From Gordoniibacillus kamchatkensis (GTDB taxonomy: Bacteria; Bacillota; Bacilli; Paenibacillales; NBRC-103111), in contig NZ_JXAK01000004.1 of assembly GCF_000829455.1 (NCBI RefSeq), forward strand, positions 62,001 through 126,000: a DNA stretch of 64,000 nucleotides, read 5' to 3'. Positions 1-7,850 of the stretch are shown here, piece after piece (position 1 is the stretch's first letter; each line of letters starts with the position of its first letter). The notes beneath the pieces are model-generated. The model searched no databases. It saw only the letters and a program-made list of their open reading frames with translations, and was not told the DNA's origin. The position numbers and the translations under genes are program-made.

Positions 1-851
1 GCTTTGCCGATGCAGCCCAGCATGCGCATCTTCTCGATGGCGGCAGCTTTGACCGCTTTTTTGGCCGGAATCATATATTTGCGGGGATCGTTCTCGTCCG
101 GATTCGTCGCGAACACTTCTTTGATCGCGTTCGAAAACACGATGCGAATTTCCGTGGCGATGTTCATTTTGGACATGCCGAGCGCCACGCAGCGCTTGAC
201 CTGCTCCTCGGGGATGCCCGAGCCGCCGTGCAGCACGAGAGGGACGGAGACGGCGGCGGCGATGCTCCGGATTCGTTCGAAATCGATATTCGGATCGCCT
301 TTGTAAATGCCGTGCGCGGTGCCGACGGCCGGAGCGAGCGTCGGCACCCCTGTCAGTTCCACGAAACGGACGCAGTCCTGCGGATCGGCCAGCAGCGCTT
401 CGTGTTCGCCGACGACGATGTCGTCCTCGACGCCACCGACCTTGCCGAGCTCGGCTTCGACGTTCACACCGGCGGCGCGGGCGATGTCCACGATCCGCTT
501 CGTTTGCGCGACGTTTTCCTCGAAAGGATGCATCGAGGCGTCGATCATGACCGAGGTGTAGCCGGCTCGGATGCATTGCACGATCGTGTCGAAGTCCGTG
601 CAGTGATCGAGGTGAAGGGCGATCGGCACGCGAGTGCGGTTCGCCGCCGTTGCGGCGGCGGCGGCCAAATAATCGGCGCCCAAATGCTTGACGGTGCCGA
701 CGGTCGATTGCAGGATGAGCGGCGAATCGGTTTCCTCCGCTGACTCGACGACGGCCTGCAGCATCTCCAGCGTGTGCACGTTAAAAGCGCCGACAGCGTA
801 ACCGTTTTGCCGGGCTGCCTGCAAAAGGGGGGTAGATGAAACTAACGGCAT
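1..851 (-). CDS. Class II fructose/tagatose-bisphosphate aldolase (GatY/KbaY-like), 3' end outside window
   Basis: This is a zinc-dependent class II ketose-bisphosphate aldolase that would split tagatose-1,6- or fructose-1,6-bisphosphate into two triose phosphates in the cytoplasm. Reading from the ATG at 851, about 283 residues are visible: an N-terminal GAFNVHT segment, the zinc-binding HLDHC motif, AELGKVGG and the phosphate-binding HGGSGIPEE motif. The C-terminus runs off the left edge. A GGAGG site lies about seven bases before the start, and the stop codon of the DeoR gene is only two bases upstream, so the two are co-transcribed. The neighbouring AgaS-like isomerase, NagA-like deacetylase and ROK kinase favour a tagatose-type (galactosamine) role, but the substrate cannot be read from the sequence. 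Confidence 0.9.
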   Translation of the reverse strand, partial: MPLVSSTPLLQAARQNGYAVGAFNVHTLEMLQAVVESAEETDSPLILQSTVGTVKHLGADYLAAAAATAANRTRVPIALHLDHCTDFDTIVQCIRAGYTSVMIDASMHPFEENVAQTKRIVDIARAAGVNVEAELGKVGGVEDDIVVGEHEALLADPQDCVRFVELTGVPTLAPAVGTAHGIYKGDPNIDFERIRSIAAAVSVPLVLHGGSGIPEEQVKRCVALGMSKMNIATEIRIVFSNAIKEVFATNPDENDPRKYMIPAKKAVKAAAIEKMRMLGCIGK

Positions 852-853
852 GG

Positions 854-1663
854 TCAAACCTCCATCTGTTCCTTTTCCGCCACGAACAGCTCAATGCGGT
901 GAGCCTTCAAATATTTCGTCATGGCGTCCGGAAGCTTTTGATCCGTGATGCAGCCTTTCAACGCCGTCAATGGGGCGATGCTGAACAACGAATTTTTCCC
1001 TGCCTTGGTATGGTCGAATACGGCGTAAGACGTCGCGGCCCGCTTCAGCATCAAGGCGCCGATGACCGCTTCCTGCTCGGAAAACGTGGTCATGCCCGCT
1101 TCGACGGTGAAGCCGTCGATGCCCATAAACATTTTGCCGATATGCAGCCCTTCCAGCACTTTCTCCGCCAGCGGGCCGCATAGCTCGAAGCTCTTGCGGC
1201 GCATGACGCCGCCGGTGAGAACGACTTGCACGCCCTCTGAGTCCGACAGCTCCATGGCGATATTGACCGCATTGGTCACGACGGTGATGCCCTGATGCTG
1301 CTTGAGCATGCGGGCTATCAAAAAGGTGGTCGAGCCCCCGGTCAAGCCGACGATATCGCCCTGCTGCACCATCGCGGCCGCAGTTCGCGCTATCGCCTCT
1401 TTTTCCAGCAGCAAAAGCTGCTGCTTGTCGGTAAACGAAGCTTCAAAAGCGATAGGGGAAGCGTCCAGCTGCGCTCCCCCAAAGCTGCGGATAATGCCGC
1501 CCTGCTTCTCCAGAAGATCGAGGTCCCGCCGGGCCGTAGGCTCCGAGCAGCCGAATTTTTCCGTGATTTCTTGAATGGTGACTTTCCCTTGAAGCTTCAG
1601 CAGCCTCATGATGTTTTCGCGCCGCAACTCACCTTTGGATAAGCTGATCCGATCTGTGGACAT
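854..1663 (-). CDS. DeoR/GlpR-family transcriptional repressor
   Basis: A 269-residue DeoR-type regulator. Residues about 10-65 form the winged helix (RRENIMRLL, then EPTARRDLDLLEKQG), and the rest is the sugar-phosphate isomerase-like DeoR sensor domain, with GLTGGSTT and VVLTGGVMR phosphate-binding loops. Regulators of this type usually bind a phosphorylated sugar from the pathway they control. The gene lies between the SIS isomerase and the aldolase in one leftward group, which fits a role like AgaR in amino-sugar catabolism. The ATG at 1663 is the natural start because the helix-turn-helix begins directly after it. The effector is not known. Confidence 0.9.
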   Translation of the reverse strand: MSTDRISLSKGELRRENIMRLLKLQGKVTIQEITEKFGCSEPTARRDLDLLEKQGGIIRSFGGAQLDASPIAFEASFTDKQQLLLLEKEAIARTAAAMVQQGDIVGLTGGSTTFLIARMLKQHQGITVVTNAVNIAMELSDSEGVQVVLTGGVMRRKSFELCGPLAEKVLEGLHIGKMFMGIDGFTVEAGMTTFSEQEAVIGALMLKRAATSYAVFDHTKAGKNSLFSIAPLTALKGCITDQKLPDAMTKYLKAHRIELFVAEKEQMEV

Positions 1664-1812
1664 TGGCCATCATCCTGTTCTTCAACTTGTTAACCGAATC
1701 CGAAAGTATAAACTTCCTCGAGTAGCTCCCTGATTCGGCATGAAAAGCTACCTCTTACGCAAGGTCATTCATCGTGGAGAGGGCTCCGAACAGGAGCTTT
1801 TCTTACGTGCGG

Positions 1813-2867
1813 TCAAATTTTGACGACCTGCGTCAAATTGCGCGGGGAATCGGGATCGGAGCCGAGCTTCAGCGCCGTGTAATAGCCCATATACTGCAGC
1901 GCCGGAAGATAAAGAACGGCCCGCGCGTCGTCCGAAATGCGGCTGCCGCCCACCTCGAACACGCTATCGGCAAATGCCGTGTCTTCGCCGTTTCTGCCGG
2001 TCAGCAGCATGACGAATGCGCCGTACTCCTGCATTTCCCGGGCGACCTTAAGCTCATAGTCCCGCGCCTGCTCGGAAAGCAGCAGACAGACGAACGTGCC
2101 CGGCTCGACGATCGATTTGGGACCGTGACGGAATTCCAGCGTCCCGAACGCTTCGGTCCATACGCAGGACATTTCTTTGATTTTCAGGCACGCTTCCAGC
2201 GCCAAGCCGTAAAACGAGCCCATGCCCAAATAAATGTATTTGGTGAATGTCTGGTTTTGAACCAAATTGCGGACAAAGGAATCGGCCGCCTGGACCGAGC
2301 CGCCGGCTTCGCCGAGCACCGCGTTCAACTCGGCTTCCAGCGCACCGTTTCCTGCCGCTATGGCGATAGCGCCTGCATCATAAACGTCATGCTGCTGAGC
2401 GATTTGGTCATGACGGTGCTGTTTTCCTTGCCGAGAGGGGAGAGCAAGCAGTCTGCCAATTTGGCCATCGCGCTGTCCTCGTAGCAGGTAATGCCGGCGA
2501 CACTCCAGTTCGGCAGCGGTTTTACCGCTTCCAGCGCCAGCACAACCTCGGTCGATTCGCCGGAGCGCGATACGCCGACCGCCAAATACCGGCGGTGCGA
2601 CGGAGCCGTCTGCTTGGGGAACAAAAGGAGCTCCGAGGACGGGTACGCCGAAGCGCTTTTTCCGAGCCATGCCCTGCAGGTGGAAGCCATCGTCAACGCC
2701 TGGTAGTAAGATGAGCCGGAGCCGATAAAAACGATTTCGTCGTAATCGGGGTTCGCCAAGTAGCGGGATATCCAATCGTGCTGCCGCTGCAGCTGCTGCC
2801 ATGCCGCAGATAGAGCGTCCGCCTGAGACGAGATTTCGCTATACGTATATTGGCCTGCTTCTTTCAA
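1813..2867 (-). pseudogene. SIS-domain sugar isomerase (AgaS-like), single-base frameshift
   Basis: A two-SIS-domain protein of the AgaS/GlmS-isomerase type, expected to isomerise and deaminate an amino-sugar 6-phosphate (for example galactosamine-6-P to tagatose-6-P). The N-terminal half contains FIGSGSSYYQA and GVSRSGESTE, the phosphosugar loops. The frame is then lost near 2368, and the C-terminal SIS domain (YIYLGMGSFYGLALEA, LEFRHGPKS, ending in LTQVVKI) continues in the next frame. Restoring one base gives about 351 residues, a normal family length with nothing missing. The TTG at 2867 follows AAAGGAG by eight bases and gives the typical MKEAGQYTYSEI beginning. No slippery sequence is present. 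The deletion may be a sequence error. Confidence 0.8.
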
Positions 2868-2895
2868 CGCGTTCACTCCTTTCGGAAATAATGAA

Positions 2896-2928
2896 ATTAT
2901 AAAATGAATAAATGATTATTACAATCAT
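2896..2928 (-). promoter_or_regulatory. Possible leftward promoter element and small inverted repeat before the SIS gene
   Basis: The short gap between the LacI-type regulator and the SIS gene is very AT-rich. On the minus strand it holds a TATAAT hexamer (2896-2901) and, just upstream, a small dyad ATGATT-N5-AATCAT (2912-2928). No good -35 box is present at the usual distance. This may be an activator-dependent start site bound by the neighbouring regulator. Confidence 0.3.
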
Positions 2929-2949
2929 AATTTTGACGTTTTTGATTAT

Positions 2950-4002
2950 TTATATATGGGCCGACGATTGGCGCACGATGATCTCGTACGGCATCAGCAG
3001 CTTGAACGGTAACGAATAGGTGCCCTGCATGAAGCCTACCAGCATTTTCGCCGCCATGTCTCCCATCTCGTATTTCGGGATGTGTACGGACGAAAGCGGC
3101 GGTGTCGTATATTGGGCAATTTCGATATTATCCAAGCCGATGAACGCCATGTCCTCCGGGATGCGCATGTTTTTTTCGGTCACGGCGCGCATCGCCGAAA
3201 TCGCCATCATATCGCTGGAGGCGAACATCGCCGTGGGCAGCGGCGCATCCCGCTCCAGCAGTTCGAGCATGCGGGCGTAACTGGCGTTCACGTCCCAATC
3301 CGCATTCAGGACCCAATCCGGGTTAAGCGCGATACCCGCTTCCTGCAAGGCGTGTTTGTATCCGCGGTATCGTTTTTCCCGGTCCAAGTCGCCCGAGAGG
3401 CCGGCACCGCCGATAAAGCCGATGCGGCTGTGCCCTTGCGAAAGCAGGTGGCGAACGGCAGACGCCGCTGCGCCAATGCGGTCATAGGCGATAACCGGGA
3501 CGGTATGATCGGATATATCGATGCCAACGATAAAGGGAATGGCCTGCTTAAGCCGCTCGTAAATGTCCGGTCTGACGCCTTCGACGACGATCAGGCCGTC
3601 GATTTTCCGCTCGGAAAGCATCGCTTCCACGAGCGATTCATCCATGAGGTCGTCCAGGTTGTGCAGAAAAGCCAGCGAACACCCGAGGCTCGCCAACCCC
3701 TTTTCAATGCCTTCCACGATCGGTGAAAAATACGGATGCACAAGCTTGCGCGATACGGATACGATGCAGCCGATTTGCGCCCCGCTCTTCGCTTGCCCCG
3801 GTTGCGCGGCACCGCGCCTATCGGCACCGGCATGTTTCCAATACGCTGCGCCGCCGATCCGCTCGACCCCTTCCTTCCGCAATTCGGTTAAGTCTCTCCG
3901 GATTGTCGCCTCGGACACCTGAAGCGCCTCGCACAGCTCGTGTATTTTCATGATCGGTTTCGTTCTCAGCAATTGCAAAATATCGCGATGTCTGCTCTTC
4001 AT
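2950..4002 (-). CDS. LacI/GalR-type sugar-responsive regulator with a DeoR-type DNA-binding head
   Basis: This regulator has a two-part structure. Residues 1-55 are a DeoR-type winged helix (HRDILQLLR, then VSEATIRRDLTELRKEG). After a short linker comes a LacI-type periplasmic-binding fold of about 270 residues (IGCIVSVSRKLVHPYFSPIVEGIE, FIGGAGLSGDLDREKRYRGY, FIGLDNIEIAQYTTPPLSSV). It should bind an unphosphorylated sugar and control this amino-sugar island. I place the start at the ATG at 4002, because AAAGGGG lies just upstream; a TTG 21 bases earlier has no comparable site. The gene is divergent from the ROK kinase operon, and the shared gap contains promoters for both directions and a perfect dyad. 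The head-tail combination is known in Firmicutes but is less common than a LacI head. Confidence 0.87.
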   Translation of the reverse strand: MKSRHRDILQLLRTKPIMKIHELCEALQVSEATIRRDLTELRKEGVERIGGAAYWKHAGADRRGAAQPGQAKSGAQIGCIVSVSRKLVHPYFSPIVEGIEKGLASLGCSLAFLHNLDDLMDESLVEAMLSERKIDGLIVVEGVRPDIYERLKQAIPFIVGIDISDHTVPVIAYDRIGAAASAVRHLLSQGHSRIGFIGGAGLSGDLDREKRYRGYKHALQEAGIALNPDWVLNADWDVNASYARMLELLERDAPLPTAMFASSDMMAISAMRAVTEKNMRIPEDMAFIGLDNIEIAQYTTPPLSSVHIPKYEMGDMAAKMLVGFMQGTYSLPFKLLMPYEIIVRQSSAHI

Positions 4003-4096
4003 GGCTGCCCCTTTTCCATCCAAGTAGGTTCGTTCTGTGGCGATAATCGATCAGGCGCATAGCGGATGATCGAAATCTTTCAAATAGCCCTTTTAT

Positions 4097-4126
4097 ACAA
4101 TAAAAGATTTGAATAAAAAATGTCAA
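4097..4126 (-). promoter_or_regulatory. Candidate leftward promoter for the LacI-type regulator
   Basis: On the minus strand a perfect TTGACA (4121-4126) is followed after 18 bases by TATTGT (4097-4102), a four-of-six match to the -10 consensus. It lies about 95 bases before the regulator start. Confidence 0.42.
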
Positions 4127-4170
4127 TCTGTAGCGGCGTCAGGTCTTTTTTTATGCACAAAAAAAATATA

Positions 4171-4199
4171 TTGACGGTATAAAACCCTTGGATTAGAAT
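4171..4199 (+). promoter_or_regulatory. Candidate sigma-A promoter for the ROK/NagA/transport operon
   Basis: TTGACG (4171-4176) and TAGAAT (4194-4199) are separated by exactly 17 bases. The predicted start site falls about 30 bases before a perfect inverted repeat, so a bound repressor would block early elongation. Confidence 0.6.
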
Positions 4200-4232
4200 T
4201 GGAAATACGCAAAATGTGGAAGGAAACAATCA

Positions 4233-4281
4233 ATAATATGATCGATAACATTCTGTTTTATGATGAAAACGATCATATTAT
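4233..4281. promoter_or_regulatory. Perfect 12-bp inverted repeat, candidate operator
   Basis: Positions 4233-4244 (ATAATATGATCG) are the exact reverse complement of 4270-4281, with 25 bases between them. The element lies downstream of the rightward promoter candidate and upstream of the ROK start. It may be bound by the adjacent LacI-type or DeoR regulator. The spacing would suit two dimers or a looped tetramer. Confidence 0.55.
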
Positions 4282-4381
4282 GTCAATGTTACGAAAATTC
4301 AATAAAATTATGTCGCATCTTGTCGCATCATCCGATCCTTGCATTTCGATCCATGCATGTTGAAAGGAGTGGCGCGTCCGT

Positions 4382-5347
4382 ATGGGGCATGCCGTCGTTG
4401 GCGTGGATGTAGGGGGAACAAGCACCGTCGTCGGGGTTTTCAACGAGGAAATGCAGCTGGTTGCCAAACGGGACATCCCTACGTTAAAACCTGATTTTCC
4501 GGCTATTACGAGCAAACCCGCCGCATTTTTCGATTATTTGGCCGAAACGATCGAAGAGCTTGTGCAAGGCGCAGGTTACGCCAGGCAATTGTCCAAGGTC
4601 GGAGCCGGGGTGCCGGGCCGGGTCGACCCGATTCGCGGCAAAGCGCTCGGCGCATCGAATCTGGGCTGGGCCGACGTGGCCTTTGCCGAGGAAATGAGCG
4701 CCAGGCTTGGGGTGCCGGTATACATCGATAACGATGTGCGCATCTACACATTAGGCGAAATGATAGCCGGCGCCGGAAGAGGCTACTCCAACATGATCGG
4801 CGTCACGCTCGGCACGGGCATGGCGGCGGCGCTTATCGTAGACGGGAAAATGATTCGCGGCAGCGGCTTTTACGCCGGAGAGATCGGCCACGATATCGTT
4901 CCGGGCAACAACTCCCTCTGCAACTGCGGCAAACGGGGATGCCTCGAAACGATTGCCTCCGCGACCGGCATCGCGCGTCTGGCGCGGGAAGCGGTGGCTT
5001 CCGGCAAAGAGACGATTTTGCGCCGGCACGAAGGAACGATTACTTCCCGCGACGTTTATGAAGCGTGCCTTCAGGGCGACCGGTTGGCCAAGGAGCTGTT
5101 CCTTTACGTAGGAACGACGCTGGCCGGGAAGCTGCTCACCGCCGTTTATTTGCTCAATCCGGAGGCGATCGTAATCGGCGGGGGAGCAGCAGCTGCCGGA
5201 GAGTTTTTGCTGGAGCCTATCCGCACATGGATTGCCTCCAACTATCCGAAGTACGGCGAGCTGAAGGTATGCGCCGGAGTGCTGGGCGATTCGGCGGGGC
5301 TCATCGGGGCGGCCGCCTTCGCCTCGCGGCAGTCGGACTATTTATGA
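4382..5347 (+). CDS. ROK-family sugar kinase (probable N-acetylhexosamine kinase)
   Basis: A 321-residue ROK protein that would phosphorylate an incoming sugar at C6 in the cytoplasm. The ATP-binding loop DVGGTST is at residues about 9-15, the catalytic aspartate sits in YIDNDVR, and the zinc site is complete (GEIGHDIV followed by CNCGKRGCLE). GAAAGGAG precedes the ATG at 4382. The gene heads an operon with a NagA-like deacetylase and a full sugar importer, so an N-acetylamino sugar is the likely substrate. Because ABC importers deliver unphosphorylated sugar, a kinase is needed before NagA can act. Another ROK gene, the probable NanK, lies at 22939. Confidence 0.9.
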   Translation: MGHAVVGVDVGGTSTVVGVFNEEMQLVAKRDIPTLKPDFPAITSKPAAFFDYLAETIEELVQGAGYARQLSKVGAGVPGRVDPIRGKALGASNLGWADVAFAEEMSARLGVPVYIDNDVRIYTLGEMIAGAGRGYSNMIGVTLGTGMAAALIVDGKMIRGSGFYAGEIGHDIVPGNNSLCNCGKRGCLETIASATGIARLAREAVASGKETILRRHEGTITSRDVYEACLQGDRLAKELFLYVGTTLAGKLLTAVYLLNPEAIVIGGGAAAAGEFLLEPIRTWIASNYPKYGELKVCAGVLGDSAGLIGAAAFASRQSDYL

Positions 5348-5375
5348 AGCAATAGCTGATGGGAGAGGGAAGCGA

Positions 5376-6530
5376 ATGAGCACATTATTTGTGAACGGCA
5401 AGCTGTATACGCCGGATCGGATCATCGAAAACGGCCGCATGCTGGTCGGCGCTGCAGGACAAATCGAAGCGATCGGAGGTCCCGAGCTCGAAGCGGGGCA
5501 GGACGTGCGGGTGACGGATCTGCGCGGCTTGACGGTGCTGCCGGGGTTTATCGACGTTCACATGCACGGCGGCAACGGCTTCAATGTGATGGACGGCACT
5601 TACGAAAGTCTGGACGGCATAAGCCGGTTTCATGCCGCACACGGCACAACCTCGTTTTTGGCGACGACCACAACTTCTGCCAAGGATGCCACCGTAAAGG
5701 CGCTGCGGTGCGCAGCGGAAGCGAAGTCAAGGGGAGTAGGCGGAGCGGAGCTGCTCGGCGTTCATTTGGAGGGGCCGTTCATTAGCGAAAAGCGGCGCGG
5801 CGCTCAAAAGAAAGAGCATATCCGTCTGCCGAATCCGGAAGAGCTGGAGGAGTATATCGGCGCATCGAACGATACGATTCGGCTCGTCACCTTGGCTCCC
5901 GAGGTGGAAGGAGGATTGGCCGCCGTCGAGCAGCTTGCCGCCCTGGGCATCACGGTGTCGATCGGCCATTCGGACGCGACCTTCGAGCAGGTGGCCAAAG
6001 CCGTAGAGCGGGGGGCCAATCACACCACCCACCATTTTAACGGCATGAGCCCGCTGCACCATCGCGAGCCTGGCGTGGCCGGCGCCGGACTCACAATGTC
6101 CGGGCTGACGACCGAGCTGATTGCCGACGGGATTCACGTGCATCCCGCTGTCGTGAAGCTGCTATTTGATGTGAAGTCGCCGTGGAACGTGTGCATGATT
6201 ACGGACGCCATAAGCTGTGCAGGGCTGCCCGACGGCGAGTACGGCAATGTGGTCATGACGAACGGGCAAGTGGTTCTCAAAGACGGCAGCAGCCTGGCCG
6301 GCAGCTCGTTGACCACGCTGCAGGCGTTGAAGAACGTCATGGCATTTACGGGGTATCCGCTCGAGCGCATTTTACCTTCGCTGACGCTCGTTCCGGCAAG
6401 GCAGATCAAGGTCCAGGAGCGCAAGGGCTCGCTGGAGGCAGGCAAGGACGCGGACTTTTTGATAGTGGACCACGAATTGCAGCTTCAATCTACCTATGTG
6501 AAGGGCGCGGAGGTAACCGGCAGCCGGTAG
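5376..6530 (+). CDS. nagA: N-acetylglucosamine-6-phosphate deacetylase (NagA family)
   Basis: A 384-residue amidohydrolase that removes the acetyl group from an N-acetylhexosamine 6-phosphate in the cytoplasm. Visible family motifs are the metal-binding HMHGGNGFNVMD, the HLEGPF segment with its metal-ligand glutamate, IGHSDA, HHFNGMSPLHHREPG and the catalytic-aspartate region MITDA. The length is normal and the start follows GGGAGAGGGA. It lies 28 bases after the ROK kinase. Given the AgaS-like isomerase and the class II aldolase nearby, GalNAc-6-P is as plausible a substrate as GlcNAc-6-P; the family assignment itself is secure. Confidence 0.92.
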   Translation: MSTLFVNGKLYTPDRIIENGRMLVGAAGQIEAIGGPELEAGQDVRVTDLRGLTVLPGFIDVHMHGGNGFNVMDGTYESLDGISRFHAAHGTTSFLATTTTSAKDATVKALRCAAEAKSRGVGGAELLGVHLEGPFISEKRRGAQKKEHIRLPNPEELEEYIGASNDTIRLVTLAPEVEGGLAAVEQLAALGITVSIGHSDATFEQVAKAVERGANHTTHHFNGMSPLHHREPGVAGAGLTMSGLTTELIADGIHVHPAVVKLLFDVKSPWNVCMITDAISCAGLPDGEYGNVVMTNGQVVLKDGSSLAGSSLTTLQALKNVMAFTGYPLERILPSLTLVPARQIKVQERKGSLEAGKDADFLIVDHELQLQSTYVKGAEVTGSR

Positions 6531-6564
6531 ATCCTATAAACATCACAAAAAGGAGTGTCGGGAA

Positions 6565-7815
6565 ATGATTCAAGCGGCTTTGATCGGTGCAGGAAGCAGG
6601 GGGATGTTCGCGTATGCGTCCTATGCGCTAAAGCGTCCCGACGAGGTGCAGTTTGTGGCTGTGGCGGAACCGAACGAGGAGAAGAGAGCACTGTTCGCCA
6701 AGCTGCACAACATTCCGCCCGAAAACCAGTTCTCGTCTTGGCAGGAGCTGCTCGCCCAGCCGCAGTTATGCGAAGCGCTGCTCATTTGCACCCAGGATAC
6801 GCAGCATTTCGAGCCGACCATGGCAGCCTTGGACAAAGGCTACCAAATTTTGCTCGAGAAGCCGATGTCTCCGGATCCTCTGGAATCGCTGCAAATGGCG
6901 GAGAAGGCCGAACGGCTGGGACGCATTTTGACGATTTGCCACGGGATGCGGTATTCCACCTATTACAGCACGCTGAAACAGCTCATTGACGAGCGGATCG
7001 TCGGCCGGCTCATCTCCATTCAGTGGAACGAGAACGTTGGCTTCTGGCACCAGGCCCACAGCTTCGTCCGCGGCAATTGGCGCAATTCCAAGGAATCGAG
7101 CCCGATGATTTTGCAAAAATGCTGCCACGACATGGATATGCTGCAGTGGCTCGTGGGCGGACAATGCCTCAAAATATCTTCCTTCGGCAGCCTGACGCAC
7201 TTCACTCCGGCTAACGCTCCTGAAGGCTCGACGCTGCGATGCACGGACGGTTGCCAGGTGGAACATGAATGCCCGTATTCGGCGTTAAAGCTGTACTACA
7301 ATGACAAGGACGAATGGCCGGCCAAGGTCGTGGCTCTGGAGCCGGACCGCGAAGTGCGGCTGAAGGCTTTGCAGGAAGGCCCCTACGGACGCTGCGTTTA
7401 TCACTGCGACAATGACGTCGTCGATCATCAGGTGGCGAATCTTCTGTTCGACAACGAGGTGACTGTCGCCTTTACGATGACCGCCTTTACGAACGAGATC
7501 AGCCGTACGTTCAAGATTATGGGCACCGCCGGAGAAATCCGCGGCAACCATAAATGGAACGAAATCGAAATCATCCATTTCTCCGGGAAGCGGCAAGTCA
7601 TTCATCCGGAGCGTGTGGAAGGCGGACATGACGGCGCGGATACGCTGATCATGCGCGATTTTCTGAGGCAGGTGCGGAGCGGGACCGCCGGCAGAACCTC
7701 GGCCATGGAATCGGCGAGAAGCCATTTGATCGCCTTCGCCGCCGAGCATTCGCGACTCACCGGACAAACCGTCATCATGGAAAATTACATAAATGAGCTG
7801 AAAGTGACGCAGTAA
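6565..7815 (+). CDS. Gfo/Idh/MocA-family NAD-dependent oxidoreductase
   Basis: A 416-residue protein with an N-terminal Rossmann fold (ALIGAGSRGM at the start) and the family motif EKPMSPD near residue 95. The C-terminal half contains KCCHDMDML and a cysteine-rich patch (CTDGCQVEHECPYSA) that is seen in a subset of this superfamily. Such proteins oxidise or epimerise sugars. Some relatives (GH109 type) use NAD to cleave glycosides, so a glycosidase role on an N-acetylgalactosaminide is possible here but cannot be told from sequence alone. It follows NagA by 34 bases with AAAGGAG before the ATG and precedes the transporter genes. Confidence 0.85.
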   Translation: MIQAALIGAGSRGMFAYASYALKRPDEVQFVAVAEPNEEKRALFAKLHNIPPENQFSSWQELLAQPQLCEALLICTQDTQHFEPTMAALDKGYQILLEKPMSPDPLESLQMAEKAERLGRILTICHGMRYSTYYSTLKQLIDERIVGRLISIQWNENVGFWHQAHSFVRGNWRNSKESSPMILQKCCHDMDMLQWLVGGQCLKISSFGSLTHFTPANAPEGSTLRCTDGCQVEHECPYSALKLYYNDKDEWPAKVVALEPDREVRLKALQEGPYGRCVYHCDNDVVDHQVANLLFDNEVTVAFTMTAFTNEISRTFKIMGTAGEIRGNHKWNEIEIIHFSGKRQVIHPERVEGGHDGADTLIMRDFLRQVRSGTAGRTSAMESARSHLIAFAAEHSRLTGQTVIMENYINELKVTQ

Positions 7816-7850
7816 AGCAAGAAAAAACAATTGAGAAGGAGGCGCGGCAA

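Larger units (their letters stand above)
4003..4381. other. Divergent regulatory gap between the LacI-type regulator and the ROK kinase operon
   Basis: This gap contains no gene that I can support. It is AT-rich compared with its surroundings and holds one promoter candidate in each direction and a long perfect inverted repeat, listed separately. It is the natural control point for both halves of the amino-sugar island. Confidence 0.7.

Noticed and set aside
1783-1797. Small GCTCC/GGAGC hairpin followed by TTTT after the SIS gene
   Set aside because: The T-run is on the strand opposite to the genes here, and the stem is only five base pairs, so I do not call it a terminator.
2362-2372. Programmed frameshifting in the SIS gene
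   Set aside because: No slippery heptamer, stimulatory stem-loop or upstream ribosome-like site is visible. A missing base explains the break more simply.
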